DNA of 64,000 nucleotides from Prescottella subtropica (GCF_005434945.1 NZ_SKCH01000001.1:248001-312000); one strand, 5' to 3'. Shown: positions 32,687-41,617, counted from the stretch's first letter. Notes: generated by a model not told the origin, from the sequence alone. Translations and numbers: made by a program.

Positions 32687-34285
32687 GTGACCGGAAGCAC
32701 GACAGGTGAGCCGGGGGGCGAATCGGCCACCCGAGACGGCGGCGAGTGGGTGTCCCCGGCACCCCTCGCCGCCGATCGTCGTTCGGCGGACTGGCGGGAC
32801 GTGCCCGGCCGGACGGATCCGCTCACCGCGCAGTTGACGGCGACGATCGGCGGCCCCGTCGGCCGGCACGCCCTGATCGGCCGCACCCGGTTCTTCACCC
32901 CGATGCGGGTGATCCTGCTGCTGACACTCGTGTTCCTGAGTTTCGGCTGGTTCGCCAAGGCCGCGTGCATCCAGCAGGCCCCCGTCGGCACGGACGGGGC
33001 GCTCGGCCTGGACTGGAGCGGCAACCGTCAGTACGTCGCGATGTGCTACTCGGACACCGTCCCGCTGTACGGTGCCGAACACCTCGACGAGGGCGCGTTC
33101 CCGTACAAGAAATGGTGGGAGGAACCACTTCCCGACGGTTCCGTGCAGCGCCGCTACATGGAGTATCCGGTGCTGTCCGGGCTGTACCAGTACGGCTCGA
33201 TGATCGTGGCGAAGGCGTGGCACGCCACCCCGTGGCTGCCCGGTGGTCTGCAGGTCGCGATCTACTTCGACGTGGTCGCGTTCGGGCTGGCACTGGCGTG
33301 GCTGATCACGGTGTGGGCCAGTGCGCTGCTGGCCGGCCGACGGGTGTGGGACGCGGCCCTGATCGCGTGCTCGCCGCTGGTGATCGTGCACGCGTTCACG
33401 AACTTCGACCCGCTGGCGACCGCGTTCGCGGCCGGCGGCCTGCTCGCATGGTCCCGGAAACGGCCCGTGCTCGCCGGCATCCTGCTCGGCCTCGGCGGGG
33501 CCGCGAAACTGTATCCGCTGCTGCTGCTCGGACCGCTGCTGGTGCTGTGTCTGCGGGCCGGCCGGATGCGGGCGTGGTCGCAGACCGCGCTGGCCGCCGC
33601 CGGCGCCTGGCTGGCAGTGAATCTGCCCATCGCGCTGCTGTTCCCACGCGGCTGGGCCGAATTCTTCCGACTCAACTCCGACCGCGGCGCCGACCCCGAC
33701 TCGATCTACAACGTGCTCTCCTCGTTCACCGGGTGGACCGGGTTCGACGGACCCCTCGCCCCCGGTGAGGCGCCGAGCATGCTCAACGTGGTGTCGCTGC
33801 TCGCGTTCGTCGCGGTGTGCGCCGGCATCGGCTACGTGGCGCTGACCGCACCCCGACGGCCGCGGGTGGCGCAACTGTGTTTCCTGCTCGTCGCCGGGTT
33901 CCTGCTCACCAACAAGGTGTGGAGCCCGCAGTACTCGCTGTGGCTGGTGCCGCTCGCCGTGCTCGCGCTCCCCCACCGCCGGATCCTGCTGGCATGGATG
34001 ACGGTCGACGCCCTCGTCTGGGTGCCGCGGATGATGTACTACCTCGGCGTCACCAACAAGGGACTACCCGAACAGTGGTTCACCGCCACCGTCGCGGTCC
34101 GCGACCTCGCCGTCATCGCACTGTGCGTGCTGGTGCTGCGGCAGATCTATCGGCCCACCGAGGACCTCGTCCGATTCGGGTTCATCGACGACCCCGCCGG
34201 CGGCGTCCTCGACCAGGCCGACGACGCCCCCCCGCGCCGGCTGCCGCGATGGCTGCGGCCGCGGGAGGCCGTCGGATCCGGGTAG
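32687..34285 (+). CDS. Polyprenyl-phosphate-sugar type glycosyltransferase (GT87/DUF2029-like, Rv0051 position)
   Basis: 532 residues, around ten transmembrane helices. First helix follows FFTPMRVILLLTLVFL; a large outside loop holds the acidic stretch CYSDTVPLYGAEHL; then FTNFDPLATAFAAGGLLAWS and GLGGAAKLYPLLLLGPLL, family-like segments of mannosyltransferase-related GT-C enzymes. Likely transfers a sugar to an envelope glycan at the outer face of the membrane. Corresponds to Rv0051 downstream of ponA1. Donor and acceptor unknown. Confidence 0.78.
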   Translation: MTGSTTGEPGGESATRDGGEWVSPAPLAADRRSADWRDVPGRTDPLTAQLTATIGGPVGRHALIGRTRFFTPMRVILLLTLVFLSFGWFAKAACIQQAPVGTDGALGLDWSGNRQYVAMCYSDTVPLYGAEHLDEGAFPYKKWWEEPLPDGSVQRRYMEYPVLSGLYQYGSMIVAKAWHATPWLPGGLQVAIYFDVVAFGLALAWLITVWASALLAGRRVWDAALIACSPLVIVHAFTNFDPLATAFAAGGLLAWSRKRPVLAGILLGLGGAAKLYPLLLLGPLLVLCLRAGRMRAWSQTALAAAGAWLAVNLPIALLFPRGWAEFFRLNSDRGADPDSIYNVLSSFTGWTGFDGPLAPGEAPSMLNVVSLLAFVAVCAGIGYVALTAPRRPRVAQLCFLLVAGFLLTNKVWSPQYSLWLVPLAVLALPHRRILLAWMTVDALVWVPRMMYYLGVTNKGLPEQWFTATVAVRDLAVIALCVLVLRQIYRPTEDLVRFGFIDDPAGGVLDQADDAPPRRLPRWLRPREAVGSG

Positions 34286-34343
34286 CTGCTGTTACATCAC
34301 CACGCCCCGGGTGGCGGGCCGCTTTCACGAGCCTTTCGGTGGA

Positions 34344-35075
34344 TCATCGGTGCCAGTAGGCGTGCATCGGTTCGTTCCCGAGTGCACGCGTCCCATCCGT
34401 GATGACGAGCGAGTCGGAACTCAGGGTGTAGCGGACACTTCCGTTGGTGGCGACGAATCCCGACCCGGTCGGCACGGGGTCGTCGAGTTCGATCGACGAA
34501 CCGTCGGACACGCGTACGCCTTTGTAGTAGTAGCGGCCGACGCCCGTTCGGCACACCACAACCCGAGACTCGGCGGTGCGCGCAATCACGACGGCTGGGT
34601 TGGTCGAATTGCATCGTGGTCCGGTGCCTCTGAGGAAGCCTTGATCGTCGGTGCCCGGGATGCGCGACGGCAAGGGGACGGCTGACGTCGCGGCCGAGTG
34701 CGTCGTAGGGGTGGAACGGCTCGTCGGTCCGGCCGATGTGTTCGGTGCCGAGTATCCGTAATCGGCGTAGGCGCGGGGCAGATCCGTCGAGGTGTCGTTG
34801 ATCGATCGCACGAGGAATACGAAGCAGACCGCGGCGACGACTGCGGCGGTGAGCCAGATGTATCCGAGGATCAACCCGGCCAATGCGAGACCGTTGCCGT
34901 CCTCCCCGCTGCGCCGAATCTGACGGCGCGCGATATGCCCGAACGGGATCGCGAGTACGCCGCCGAGAATCCCGAAGACCAGGGCGAGAACGGCGAGGGT
35001 GTTGGTCGGGCGCGGCGGGTACGGGGGGACGGCGTACGAGTACTCCGGGCGCGCAGGATGTGGGTTGGGCACCAC
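34344..35075 (-). CDS. DUF4190-domain membrane protein
   Basis: 243 residues. Cytoplasmic Pro/Tyr-rich start, two helices in the DUF4190 arrangement (LAVLALVFGILGGVLAIPFG then HIARRQIRRSGEDGNGLALA leading into LILGYIWLTAAVVAAVCFVF), Ser/Thr-rich linker and an outside domain of about 100 residues with two Cys (PRCNSTNPAVVIART and SRVVVCRTG). Two adjacent GTG codons (35075 and 35072) follow AAGGA; either may be used. TAGTCT lies about 40 nt upstream as likely -10. Function unknown. Confidence 0.75.
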   Translation of the reverse strand: MVPNPHPARPEYSYAVPPYPPRPTNTLAVLALVFGILGGVLAIPFGHIARRQIRRSGEDGNGLALAGLILGYIWLTAAVVAAVCFVFLVRSINDTSTDLPRAYADYGYSAPNTSAGPTSRSTPTTHSAATSAVPLPSRIPGTDDQGFLRGTGPRCNSTNPAVVIARTAESRVVVCRTGVGRYYYKGVRVSDGSSIELDDPVPTGSGFVATNGSVRYTLSSDSLVITDGTRALGNEPMHAYWHR

Positions 35076-35196
35076 TCGGTCCTTCTCATCGGGTTCGAAC
35101 AAGGGCAACAGAGCAGACTACGTTTCCTGTTTCGATCCCGGTGTGAAACGCGCGGACGACATCACGTCGTGTCGGGGTGTTCTGCAGATCGGCTCC

Positions 35197-35604
35197 TCAC
35201 ACCCGAAGTGCCGTGAACGGTGCGACCGGAATGTTGCGCACCACGAACCAGGCCACCGTGACGGCCAGGGCGGTGACCGGGATCCATTTGCCGCGAGGCA
35301 GTCGGGCGGGTCGGCCTCGCGCCCGCCCCCACGTCCACACGGTGTAGCCCGTGACGGCGAGGACGACGGCGATCGCCCCGACCGCGTTGAACCGCAGCGC
35401 CGCCGAAATGTCGAGGTGCAGGAGCGAATACAGCATGCGGGTGCCGCCGCAGCCGGGGCAGTCGATCCCGAACAGGGTCTTCGTCGGACAGGCCGGGATC
35501 ACCCCGCCCGGGGTCGTCGGATCGGCCCACACGACGAACCCGCACACCGCGACCGCTGCTGCCGCGACGGCCGCGGGTGCGGTGAGACGCCGGGCACGGA
35601 ACAC
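35197..35604 (-). CDS. DUF2752 small membrane protein
   Basis: 135 residues, three transmembrane helices. Contains the DUF2752 hallmark CPGCGGTR at residues 49-56, preceded by PACPTKTLFGID. Function of the family is not established. GTG start fixed by TACGCT 7 nt upstream. Lies between the DUF4190 gene and rpsF, where M. tuberculosis has Rv0052. Confidence 0.85.
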   Translation of the reverse strand: MFRARRLTAPAAVAAAAVAVCGFVVWADPTTPGGVIPACPTKTLFGIDCPGCGGTRMLYSLLHLDISAALRFNAVGAIAVVLAVTGYTVWTWGRARGRPARLPRGKWIPVTALAVTVAWFVVRNIPVAPFTALRV

Positions 35605-35611
35605 GTCGTCG

Positions 35612-35617
35612 AGCGTA
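35612..35617 (-). promoter_or_regulatory. -10 element of leaderless DUF2752 gene
   Basis: TACGCT on the minus strand, 7 nt before GTG 35604. No Shine-Dalgarno sequence. Confidence 0.55.
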
Positions 35618-35705
35618 GCCGGGCACAGCACTGCTGCACGATCAATTTCGCAGGTCACAGGCCACTCGTGTACCCTGCAAAGGTTGCTGACGCAACGACC
35701 CTCCT

Positions 35706-35724
35706 GCCACGGACAGTCCGTGGC
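35706..35724 (+). promoter_or_regulatory. Hairpin in the rpsF leader
   Basis: GCCACGGA (35706-35713), loop CAG, TCCGTGGC (35717-35724): perfect 8-bp stem about 35 nt before the rpsF start and just before the strong ribosome site AGGAGGTGAT. rpsF leaders of several bacteria bind the S6:S18 complex for feedback; this hairpin might be such a site, but the known bulge consensus was not identified. Confidence 0.35.
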
Positions 35725-35757
35725 CGATTCACAGTCCATAGGAGGTGATGAGGTCTT

Positions 35758-36045
35758 ATGCGTCATTACGAACTGATGGTCATCCTGGACCCCAGCCTGG
35801 ACGAGCGCACTGTCGCTCCGTCGCTGGATACGTTCCTCAATGTCGTCCGTAAGGACGGCGGCAGTGTCGACAAGGTCGACGTCTGGGGCAAGCGTCGTCT
35901 CGCGTTCGAGATCGCCAAGAACGCCGAAGGCATCTACGCGGTCATCGATCTCACCGCGGAGCCGGCCACCGTCAAAGAGCTCGACCGTCAGCTGGGTCTG
36001 AACGAGTCGGTGCTGCGTACGAAGGTCCTGCGCCACGGCAAGTGA
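35758..36045 (+). CDS. rpsF: Ribosomal protein S6
   Basis: 95 residues, standard length. [37 protein letters not shown] and the C-terminal [10 protein letters not shown] are diagnostic. Binds 16S rRNA with S18 in the small-subunit platform. First gene of the conserved rpsF-ssb-rpsR-rplI operon. AGGAGG lies 12 nt upstream, somewhat far. Confidence 0.98.
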   Translation: MRHYELMVILDPSLDERTVAPSLDTFLNVVRKDGGSVDKVDVWGKRRLAFEIAKNAEGIYAVIDLTAEPATVKELDRQLGLNESVLRTKVLRHGK

Positions 36046-36146
36046 TTCCCGTGTGATCCTGACCCGGGAATTCGTCGGCACCGATGTCGGTACCGGCACC
36101 TAGGCTCTGGAACAACAGGAACTCCCCACACTGCAGGAGGAACCAC

Positions 36147-36677
36147 ATGGCAGGCGACACCGTCATCACCGTCATCGGAAACCTGACGGCTGACCCCGAG
36201 CTTCGTTTCACCCCCGCGGGTGCTGCGGTCGCGAACTTCACCGTCGCGTCCACGCCCCGAGTCTTCGACCGTCAGTCCAACGAATGGAAAGACGGCGAGG
36301 CACTGTTCTTGCGCTGCAACATCTGGCGTGAGGCAGCGGAGAACGTGGCGGAAAGCTTGACCCGCGGCTCGCGAGTGATCGTGAGCGGCCGGCTCAAGCA
36401 GCGCTCGTACGAAACCCGTGAGGGCGAGAAGCGCACTGTCGTCGAGCTCGAGGTCGATGAGATCGGCCCTTCGCTCCGTTACGCCACGGCCAAGGTCAAC
36501 AAGGCCAACCGTGGTGGTGGCGGGGGCGGCTTCGGTGGCTCCTCCGGCGGATCCGGCGGCGGACGTCCGGCGTCCAACAACAATTTCAGTCAGGGCGGAG
36601 AGGATCCGTGGGGTAGCGCGCCGCAGGCGGGCTCCTTCGGAGGCTCTCAGCCCGTGGACGACGAACCGCCGTTCTGA
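36147..36677 (+). CDS. ssb: Single-stranded DNA-binding protein
   Basis: 176 residues. OB fold from [20 protein letters not shown] to [14 protein letters not shown] (about 1-112), Gly-rich flexible tail, and the acidic tip DDEPPF that recruits repair and replication partners. Protects single-stranded DNA during replication. Start ATG preceded by GGAGG. Between rpsF and rpsR as in most actinobacteria. Confidence 0.98.
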   Translation: MAGDTVITVIGNLTADPELRFTPAGAAVANFTVASTPRVFDRQSNEWKDGEALFLRCNIWREAAENVAESLTRGSRVIVSGRLKQRSYETREGEKRTVVELEVDEIGPSLRYATAKVNKANRGGGGGGFGGSSGGSGGGRPASNNNFSQGGEDPWGSAPQAGSFGGSQPVDDEPPF

Positions 36678-36717
36678 TCCGTACCTCGATCGGAACATCC
36701 AGAAAACGGAGATAGAC

Positions 36718-36960
36718 ATGCCGAAGCCGCCGCTGCGCGACAAGGTTATGAAGAAGAAGGTCTGCACGTTCTGCAAGGAAAAGAACACGCAGATCGACTA
36801 CAAGGACACGACGCTGCTGCGTAAGTACGTCAGTGACCGGGGCAAGATCCGCGCCCGCCGTGTCACCGGCAACTGCGTCCAGCACCAGCGGGACATCGCC
36901 GTTGCCGTGAAGAACTCGCGTGAGGTGGCCCTGCTGCCTTACGTCTCGACGGCTCGCTGA
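36718..36960 (+). CDS. rpsR: Ribosomal protein S18
   Basis: 80 residues. [20 protein letters not shown], then [20 protein letters not shown] and [14 protein letters not shown]. Contains CTFC at 16-19 and a third Cys at 53, so it is the cysteine-containing form likely able to bind zinc. Forms the S6:S18 dimer. ATG with GGAG about 8 nt upstream. Confidence 0.97.
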   Translation: MPKPPLRDKVMKKKVCTFCKEKNTQIDYKDTTLLRKYVSDRGKIRARRVTGNCVQHQRDIAVAVKNSREVALLPYVSTAR

Positions 36961-36977
36961 GGAAAGGGAGGGACGAC

Positions 36978-37430
36978 ATGAAGCTGATCCTCACCGCTGA
37001 CGTGAACAACCTCGGTGCGCCCGGCGACACCGTTGAGGTCAAGGACGGTTACGGCCGTAACTACCTGCTCCCCCGTGGCCTGGCCATCGTCGCCACCCGT
37101 GGCGCCGAGAAGCAGGTCGAGGGCATCCGTCGTGCCCAGGAGGCCCGCGCGGTCCGTGGTCTCGACCACGCCAAGGAGCTCAAGGCTGCCATCGAGGGTC
37201 TCGAGGGTGTGTCGCTGTCGGTGAAGACCTCCGACGCCGGCAAGCTGTTCGGTTCCGTCACCGCTGCCGATGTTGCGGGCGCCCTCAAGGCTGCCGGTGG
37301 CCCGGTTGTCGACAAGCGCAACCTGGAGCTGCCGAAGTCGCACATCAAGGCGACCGGCAAGCACCTCATCGTGGTCAACCTGCACCCCGAGGTTGCCGCC
37401 AAGTTCAACCTGAACGTCGTCGCCGCCTAG
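36978..37430 (+). CDS. rplI: Ribosomal protein L9
   Basis: 150 residues. N-terminal domain [20 protein letters not shown] and [17 protein letters not shown], long connecting helix, C-terminal domain with [15 protein letters not shown]. Large-subunit protein that supports reading-frame fidelity. 17 bp after rpsR; last ribosomal gene before the terminator at 37445. Confidence 0.98.
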   Translation: MKLILTADVNNLGAPGDTVEVKDGYGRNYLLPRGLAIVATRGAEKQVEGIRRAQEARAVRGLDHAKELKAAIEGLEGVSLSVKTSDAGKLFGSVTAADVAGALKAAGGPVVDKRNLELPKSHIKATGKHLIVVNLHPEVAAKFNLNVVAA

Positions 37431-37444
37431 TCGTCGCGTTCGCT

Positions 37445-37481
37445 CGGAAGGCCCCGTGGACATCGTTCGCGGGGCCTTCCG
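37445..37481 (+). terminator. Terminator after rplI
   Basis: 12-bp perfect stem CGGAAGGCCCCG (37445-37456) and CGGGGCCTTCCG (37470-37481), 13-nt loop, 14 bp after the rplI stop. No U-run. It separates the ribosomal operon from dnaB. Confidence 0.7.
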
Positions 37482-37498
37482 CATGCCTGGGGAAGAGC

Positions 37499-37774
37499 TG
37501 TGGATGAATTCGCCACGTCAGGACAGTTTTGTTACCCAGGCCATATCGATGTTCAGACTTTGTTCGCCGCACACTCGCGCACTGTCAACTCGTGCGACAC
37601 GCCGAACAGAATTTCATCCACAGGGTTGTGTGCGAAAAAACCCGTATTGACCTGCTCTTTGTTGAGTGTGATGTTCGTCTGTCCCCAGTTCATCCACAGC
37701 TTGTCCCCAGTTGTCCGCGGACGATTAACACTCAGGGCCGCCGCGTCCCCATTTCATCCCCAAGTTTATCCACA
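37499..37774 (+). promoter_or_regulatory. DnaA-box cluster in the dnaB upstream region
   Basis: The 519-bp gap between rplI and dnaB holds no gene but four 9-mers matching the DnaA box TTATCCACA or its TCATCCACA variant: 37499-37507 (minus strand), 37614-37622, 37690-37698 and 37766-37774 (exact TTATCCACA). A further near match TCATCCCCA is at 37754-37762. The region is also more A/T-rich than its neighbours (for example GAAAAAACCCGTATTGACC near 37633-37651, containing a TTGACC -35 candidate). DnaA binding here could tie dnaB expression to replication initiation or titrate DnaA. Confidence 0.55.
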
Positions 37775-37949
37775 GGGGTGGTTGCGGGGGCCTGTCCGGG
37801 CACTTACCGTCGTTGCGGGCGTGTCGCTCGAGCTGCCCCGGACGGCGGCACGGATTGTCGGGGCATGCGGGTACAAACAGAGTGGACACGGCGGCGGTAC
37901 GGGCTACCGCGCAGGCCGTCGGAGAGCTCGTTGCGGGAAAGGCGTTCGC

Positions 37950-40592
37950 GTGGCTGTTGTGGATGATCGGGGCCGTTCCGAGTACCCGGAGCCGCCCGAG
38001 GAGCCGACCGAGGAGTTCGGCCGGCAACCCCCGCACGACATGGTCGCCGAGCAGTCGGTACTCGGCGGCATGCTGTTGAGCAAGGACGCGATCGCCGACG
38101 TGCTCGAGGTGCTGCGGCCGGGCGACTTCTACCGTCCCGCCCACCAGTCCGTGTACGACGCGATCCTCGACCTGTACGGCCGTGGTGAGCCCGCCGACCC
38201 GGTCACGGTGTCCGCGGAACTCGAACGCCGCGGCGACCTGCGTCGCATCGGTGGCGCCCCGTACCTGGTGACGCTCACCCAGACGGTGCCGACGGCCGCG
38301 AATGCCGCCTTCTACGCGGAGATCGTCGCCGAGAAGTCCGTGCTGCGCCGCCTCGTGGACGCCGGTACCCGCATCGTCCAGTTCGGCTACGCCGGCGCCG
38401 ACGGGCAGGACGTCGCCGAGGTCGTGGACCGCGCGCAGGCGGAGATCTTCGAGGTCACCGAACGCCGCACCACCGAGGACTTCATGCCCCTCGAAGAACT
38501 GCTGCAGCCCACGATGGACGAAATCGACTCCATCGCCAGCCGCGGCGGAATCTCCCTCGGCGTGCCCACCGGATTCAGCGAACTCGACGAGATCACCAAC
38601 GGGCTTCACCCAGGTCAGATGATTATCGTGGCGGCCCGGCCGGGCGTCGGCAAGGCGCTGTCGCTGGATACACCTCTCCCGACGCCCGACGGCTGGACCA
38701 CGATGGGCGAGGTCACGGTCGGCGACCGACTCGTCGGTGCGGACGGCACGCCGACCACGGTCGTCGCCGCCACCGAGGTGATGACGGGGCGCCCCTGCTA
38801 CGAAGTCGAGTTTTCCGACGGCACCGTCATCGTTGCGGACGAACAGCATCAGTGGCTGACCGAGACACGGGCGTCGCGCCGCTCCGCACAGCAGGCCGCC
38901 ACGGGCTACAACCGCTACAAGAACCAGCGGATGTTCGCCGAGGTCCGCACCACGGCGGACATCGCGTCGACCCTGCGGTGCGAGACGGCGGATCGGCGGA
39001 TCAACCATTCGGTGACGAATACGCAGCCGTTGCAGTTGCCGGCGCAGGAATTCCTCGTTCCGCCCTACACTCTCGGCGCCTGGTTGGGCGACGGAACGTC
39101 GCAGGCCGCCACGTTCACGACCGCGGACCCCGAGACGATCATGCTGATCGAGGCCGAGGGGATCGTGGCCGAGCCTACGGCCACGTACTTGCGCTACCAG
39201 TTGAAGCTTCCTGAGGCTCCGGAGGTCGAACCCCGCGACTGTGCGGTCTGCGGCAAGGAGTTCGTTCCGTATACGAGCGAGGTCCGTACGTGCGGCCGTT
39301 CGTGCGGCGGAAAGGCGTGGTTCCTCTCCGATCCGGTACCGGTACCGGTACCGACGTGCCCGATCTGCGGTGGGCCGTCGATCGGGAGACACATGTGCCG
39401 CACGTGCTGGACCACGATCGGCAGCGTTGACTCGAGGCTGCGCACGATCGGCGTCCTGGGGAACAAGCACATTCCGGTGCAGTACCTACGGGCGTCGGAA
39501 GCGCAGCGGCGGGCACTGCTCGCCGGTTTGCTCGATACCGACGGCACTGTCACCCATGGTGGCTCGGTGCAGTTCACCGGCACGAACAAGCGTCTCGTCG
39601 ACGACGTATCCGAGCTCGTCGTCGGTCTCGGGTACCGGGTGCAGATGAGCGCGAAGAAGGTTGAGGGTCGCACGGAAGCCTCGTCCATCGCATACACCCT
39701 CACGTTCGGGGCGGATGACGACGTGTTCGGATTGACGCGAAAAGCACTGCTGCACAAGGAGCGTCGCGCGGCTAGTGGCACAGCCCGGATCGGTTCGCGG
39801 TACATCGTCGACGTTCGGAAGATCGACAGCGTTCCGGTTCGTTGCGTCCAGGTCGACAACGACGACCACATGTACCTCGCCGGCCGTTCGATGGTTCCGA
39901 CGCACAACTCCACGATCGCTATGGATTTCATGCGTTCGTGCTCCATCAAGCACGGTCTGGCGAGCGTTATCTTCTCGCTGGAAATGAGCAAGACGGAAAT
40001 CGTCATGCGCATTCTGTCGGCGGAAGCGAAGATCAAACTCGCCGACATGCGGTCGGGTCGGATGACCGACGACGACTGGACGCGCCTGGCGCGGCGGATG
40101 AGTGAGATCAGCGAGGCGCCGCTGTTCATCGACGACTCCCCCAACCTGACGATGATGGAGATCAGGGCGAAGGCCCGCCGGCTCAAGCAGAAGCACGACA
40201 TCAAGCTCGTCGTCATCGACTACATGCAGTTGATGACGTCCGGCAAGAAGGTCGAATCCCGGCAGCAGGAAGTCTCCGAGTTCTCCCGCAACATCAAGCT
40301 GCTCGCGAAGGAACTCGAGGTGCCGGTGGTGGCGATCTCGCAGCTCAACCGTGGTCCCGAACAGCGCACCGACAAGCGCCCCCAGGTGTCCGATCTTCGT
40401 GAATCGGGCTCGCTCGAGCAGGATGCCGACATGGTCATGCTGCTGCACCGGCCCGACGCGATCGAACGCGACGACCCGCGCGGCGGCGAAGCCGACATCA
40501 TCCTCGGCAAGCACCGTGGCGGCCCCACCGCCAACATCACCGTCGCGCACCAGCTGCACTACTCGCGGTTCGTGGACATGGCGCGGGGGTAG
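37950..40592 (+). CDS. dnaB: Replicative DNA helicase DnaB with intein
   Basis: 880 residues as translated; 462 after removal of a 418-residue intein (residues 236-653), a normal DnaB length. N-terminal domain (PPHDMVAEQSVLGGMLLSKD onward), linker, RecA-like motor with Walker A split as ARPGVGK / ST by the intein, then FSLEMSKTEI, Walker B VVIDYMQLM, AISQLNRGPEQRTDKRPQVS and the arginine finger region DADMVMLLHR. Unwinds DNA ahead of the fork. The helicase is inactive until splicing restores the P-loop. GTG start at 37950 with GGGAAAGG 8 nt upstream; longer readings into the leader lack homology. Confidence 0.96.
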   Translation: MAVVDDRGRSEYPEPPEEPTEEFGRQPPHDMVAEQSVLGGMLLSKDAIADVLEVLRPGDFYRPAHQSVYDAILDLYGRGEPADPVTVSAELERRGDLRRIGGAPYLVTLTQTVPTAANAAFYAEIVAEKSVLRRLVDAGTRIVQFGYAGADGQDVAEVVDRAQAEIFEVTERRTTEDFMPLEELLQPTMDEIDSIASRGGISLGVPTGFSELDEITNGLHPGQMIIVAARPGVGKALSLDTPLPTPDGWTTMGEVTVGDRLVGADGTPTTVVAATEVMTGRPCYEVEFSDGTVIVADEQHQWLTETRASRRSAQQAATGYNRYKNQRMFAEVRTTADIASTLRCETADRRINHSVTNTQPLQLPAQEFLVPPYTLGAWLGDGTSQAATFTTADPETIMLIEAEGIVAEPTATYLRYQLKLPEAPEVEPRDCAVCGKEFVPYTSEVRTCGRSCGGKAWFLSDPVPVPVPTCPICGGPSIGRHMCRTCWTTIGSVDSRLRTIGVLGNKHIPVQYLRASEAQRRALLAGLLDTDGTVTHGGSVQFTGTNKRLVDDVSELVVGLGYRVQMSAKKVEGRTEASSIAYTLTFGADDDVFGLTRKALLHKERRAASGTARIGSRYIVDVRKIDSVPVRCVQVDNDDHMYLAGRSMVPTHNSTIAMDFMRSCSIKHGLASVIFSLEMSKTEIVMRILSAEAKIKLADMRSGRMTDDDWTRLARRMSEISEAPLFIDDSPNLTMMEIRAKARRLKQKHDIKLVVIDYMQLMTSGKKVESRQQEVSEFSRNIKLLAKELEVPVVAISQLNRGPEQRTDKRPQVSDLRESGSLEQDADMVMLLHRPDAIERDDPRGGEADIILGKHRGGPTANITVAHQLHYSRFVDMARG
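38655..39908 (+). mobile_element. Class 3 intein with LAGLIDADG endonuclease in DnaB
   Basis: 418 residues inserted in the Walker A motif (after GVGK, before S). Residue 1 is Ala, not Cys/Ser (ALSLDTPLPTPDGW). It has the class 3 WCT set: Trp in block B (ADEQHQWLT), Cys in block F (VRCVQVDNDDH) and Thr in block G (MVPTHN then Ser). In class 3 inteins the block F Cys starts splicing. The endonuclease has two dodecapeptide motifs, LGAWLGDGT and LLAGLLDTDG, plus four Cys pairs between them. Same gene and site as the M. tuberculosis DnaB intein (recalled). Confidence 0.92.
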
Positions 40593-40622
40593 GTCGCCGT
40601 ACTGCCGCTGACAACCCCCACT

Positions 40623-40673
40623 GCGGGAGGTTGCTGCGACCGTCTCTCGGTGTTCGGTGCAGCAACCGCCCGC
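40623..40673. terminator. Bidirectional terminator between dnaB and hydrolase genes
   Basis: GCGGGAGGTTGCTGC (40623-40637) pairs with GCAGCAACCGCCCGC (40659-40673) with one mismatch. It lies between the convergent dnaB and alpha/beta hydrolase genes and could serve both. Confidence 0.65.
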
Positions 40674-40678
40674 GGCGT

Positions 40679-41617
40679 CTATCCGCTGTCGCTGTCGTTC
40701 CGTGCGGGCCCGACCCGCTCGCGCAGCCACGCCTCGACATCGACGCGGGCCGTCCTCGCCAGTGCTGTGGGGTGGGTCGTGAACCCGTGCGGCGCTTCGG
40801 GATAGATGCGGAGTTCGATGTCGTTGCCGGCGGCAGTCAGACGTCCCGCCATGGCGAGATTGTCCTCCAGCAGGATGTCGTCGGCTCCCACGACCAGCAG
40901 TGTCGGCGGCAGGCCGTGCAGGTCCCCGTAGACGGGTGAGATGTCGGCGGCGGTGCGGTCGTCGACGTGGCCGGCGTAGGCCTGGATGAAGTATTCGTCG
41001 GCGATCCGGTGTCCGGCCGGTGTCTGCGCGCTGATGTCGTAGGTGCCGAATTGTAGTGCAGCACCGTGGAATCGGCCCGCCACTCCCCTGTCCCGCAAGC
41101 GGAGCAGCGTTGTCACCGCGAGCGTGGCTCCCGCCGACCGTCCCCCGATCGTCAGCCGCGACGACCCGAATCGTTCGGCGGCATGTTCGACGAGCCACAG
41201 TGCCACCGCCTCGCAGTCGTCGGGTGCGGCCGGCCACGGATGCTCGGGTGCCAGCCGGTAGTCGACGCCGACGACGGCCAGGTGCAGCGCGTCGGCGAGC
41301 GCACGGTTGCGTATGTCGTCCCGGGCCGCGGACCCCAGGTAGAAGCCGCCGCCGTGGAAGTCGAGGTACACGCCCCGCACCGGGCCGTCGGTGGGCAGGA
41401 AGATCCGCACCGGCACACGGGTTTCCGCGAGTTCGACGGTCTCCTCGACGGTCGGCGGCTCGGCGGGTGTGGGAGCAGGTGTTGCAGCCCGTGCTTCCAC
41501 CAGGTCCTCGAAGGTGCCGGGGCCACGGCCGGCCGCCCGCGCCCGGTAGAACTCCTGCGCCTCCGTGATCTGCTCGGAGGGCACATCGACCATGAGGCTT
41601 TCCAGCGTGAACCGCAC
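40679..41617 (-). CDS. Alpha/beta hydrolase, HSL-type carboxylesterase
   Basis: 312 residues. Oxyanion motif DFHGGGFYLGS near 98-108, nucleophile elbow GGRSAGA (Ser around 172) in place of GDSAGG, acid within VVGADDILLEDN and His in PEAPHGFT. Hormone-sensitive-lipase family esterases act on short acyl or aryl esters; natural substrate unknown. Cytosolic. GTG start at 41617 preceded by GAGGAGG; the frame remains open far upstream but without homology. Confidence 0.88.
   Translation of the reverse strand: MRFTLESLMVDVPSEQITEAQEFYRARAAGRGPGTFEDLVEARAATPAPTPAEPPTVEETVELAETRVPVRIFLPTDGPVRGVYLDFHGGGFYLGSAARDDIRNRALADALHLAVVGVDYRLAPEHPWPAAPDDCEAVALWLVEHAAERFGSSRLTIGGRSAGATLAVTTLLRLRDRGVAGRFHGAALQFGTYDISAQTPAGHRIADEYFIQAYAGHVDDRTAADISPVYGDLHGLPPTLLVVGADDILLEDNLAMAGRLTAAGNDIELRIYPEAPHGFTTHPTALARTARVDVEAWLRERVGPARNDSDSG

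Noticed and set aside
35073-35108. TTG at 35108 as start of the DUF4190 protein
   Set aside because: Although TAGTCT lies six bases upstream, GTG codons with AAGGA follow 33 nt later; the upstream hexamer more likely marks the transcription start.
39338-39358. GGTACC repeated three times
   Set aside because: Short in-frame repeat encoding PVPVP in the intein; too brief to be a separate repeat element.
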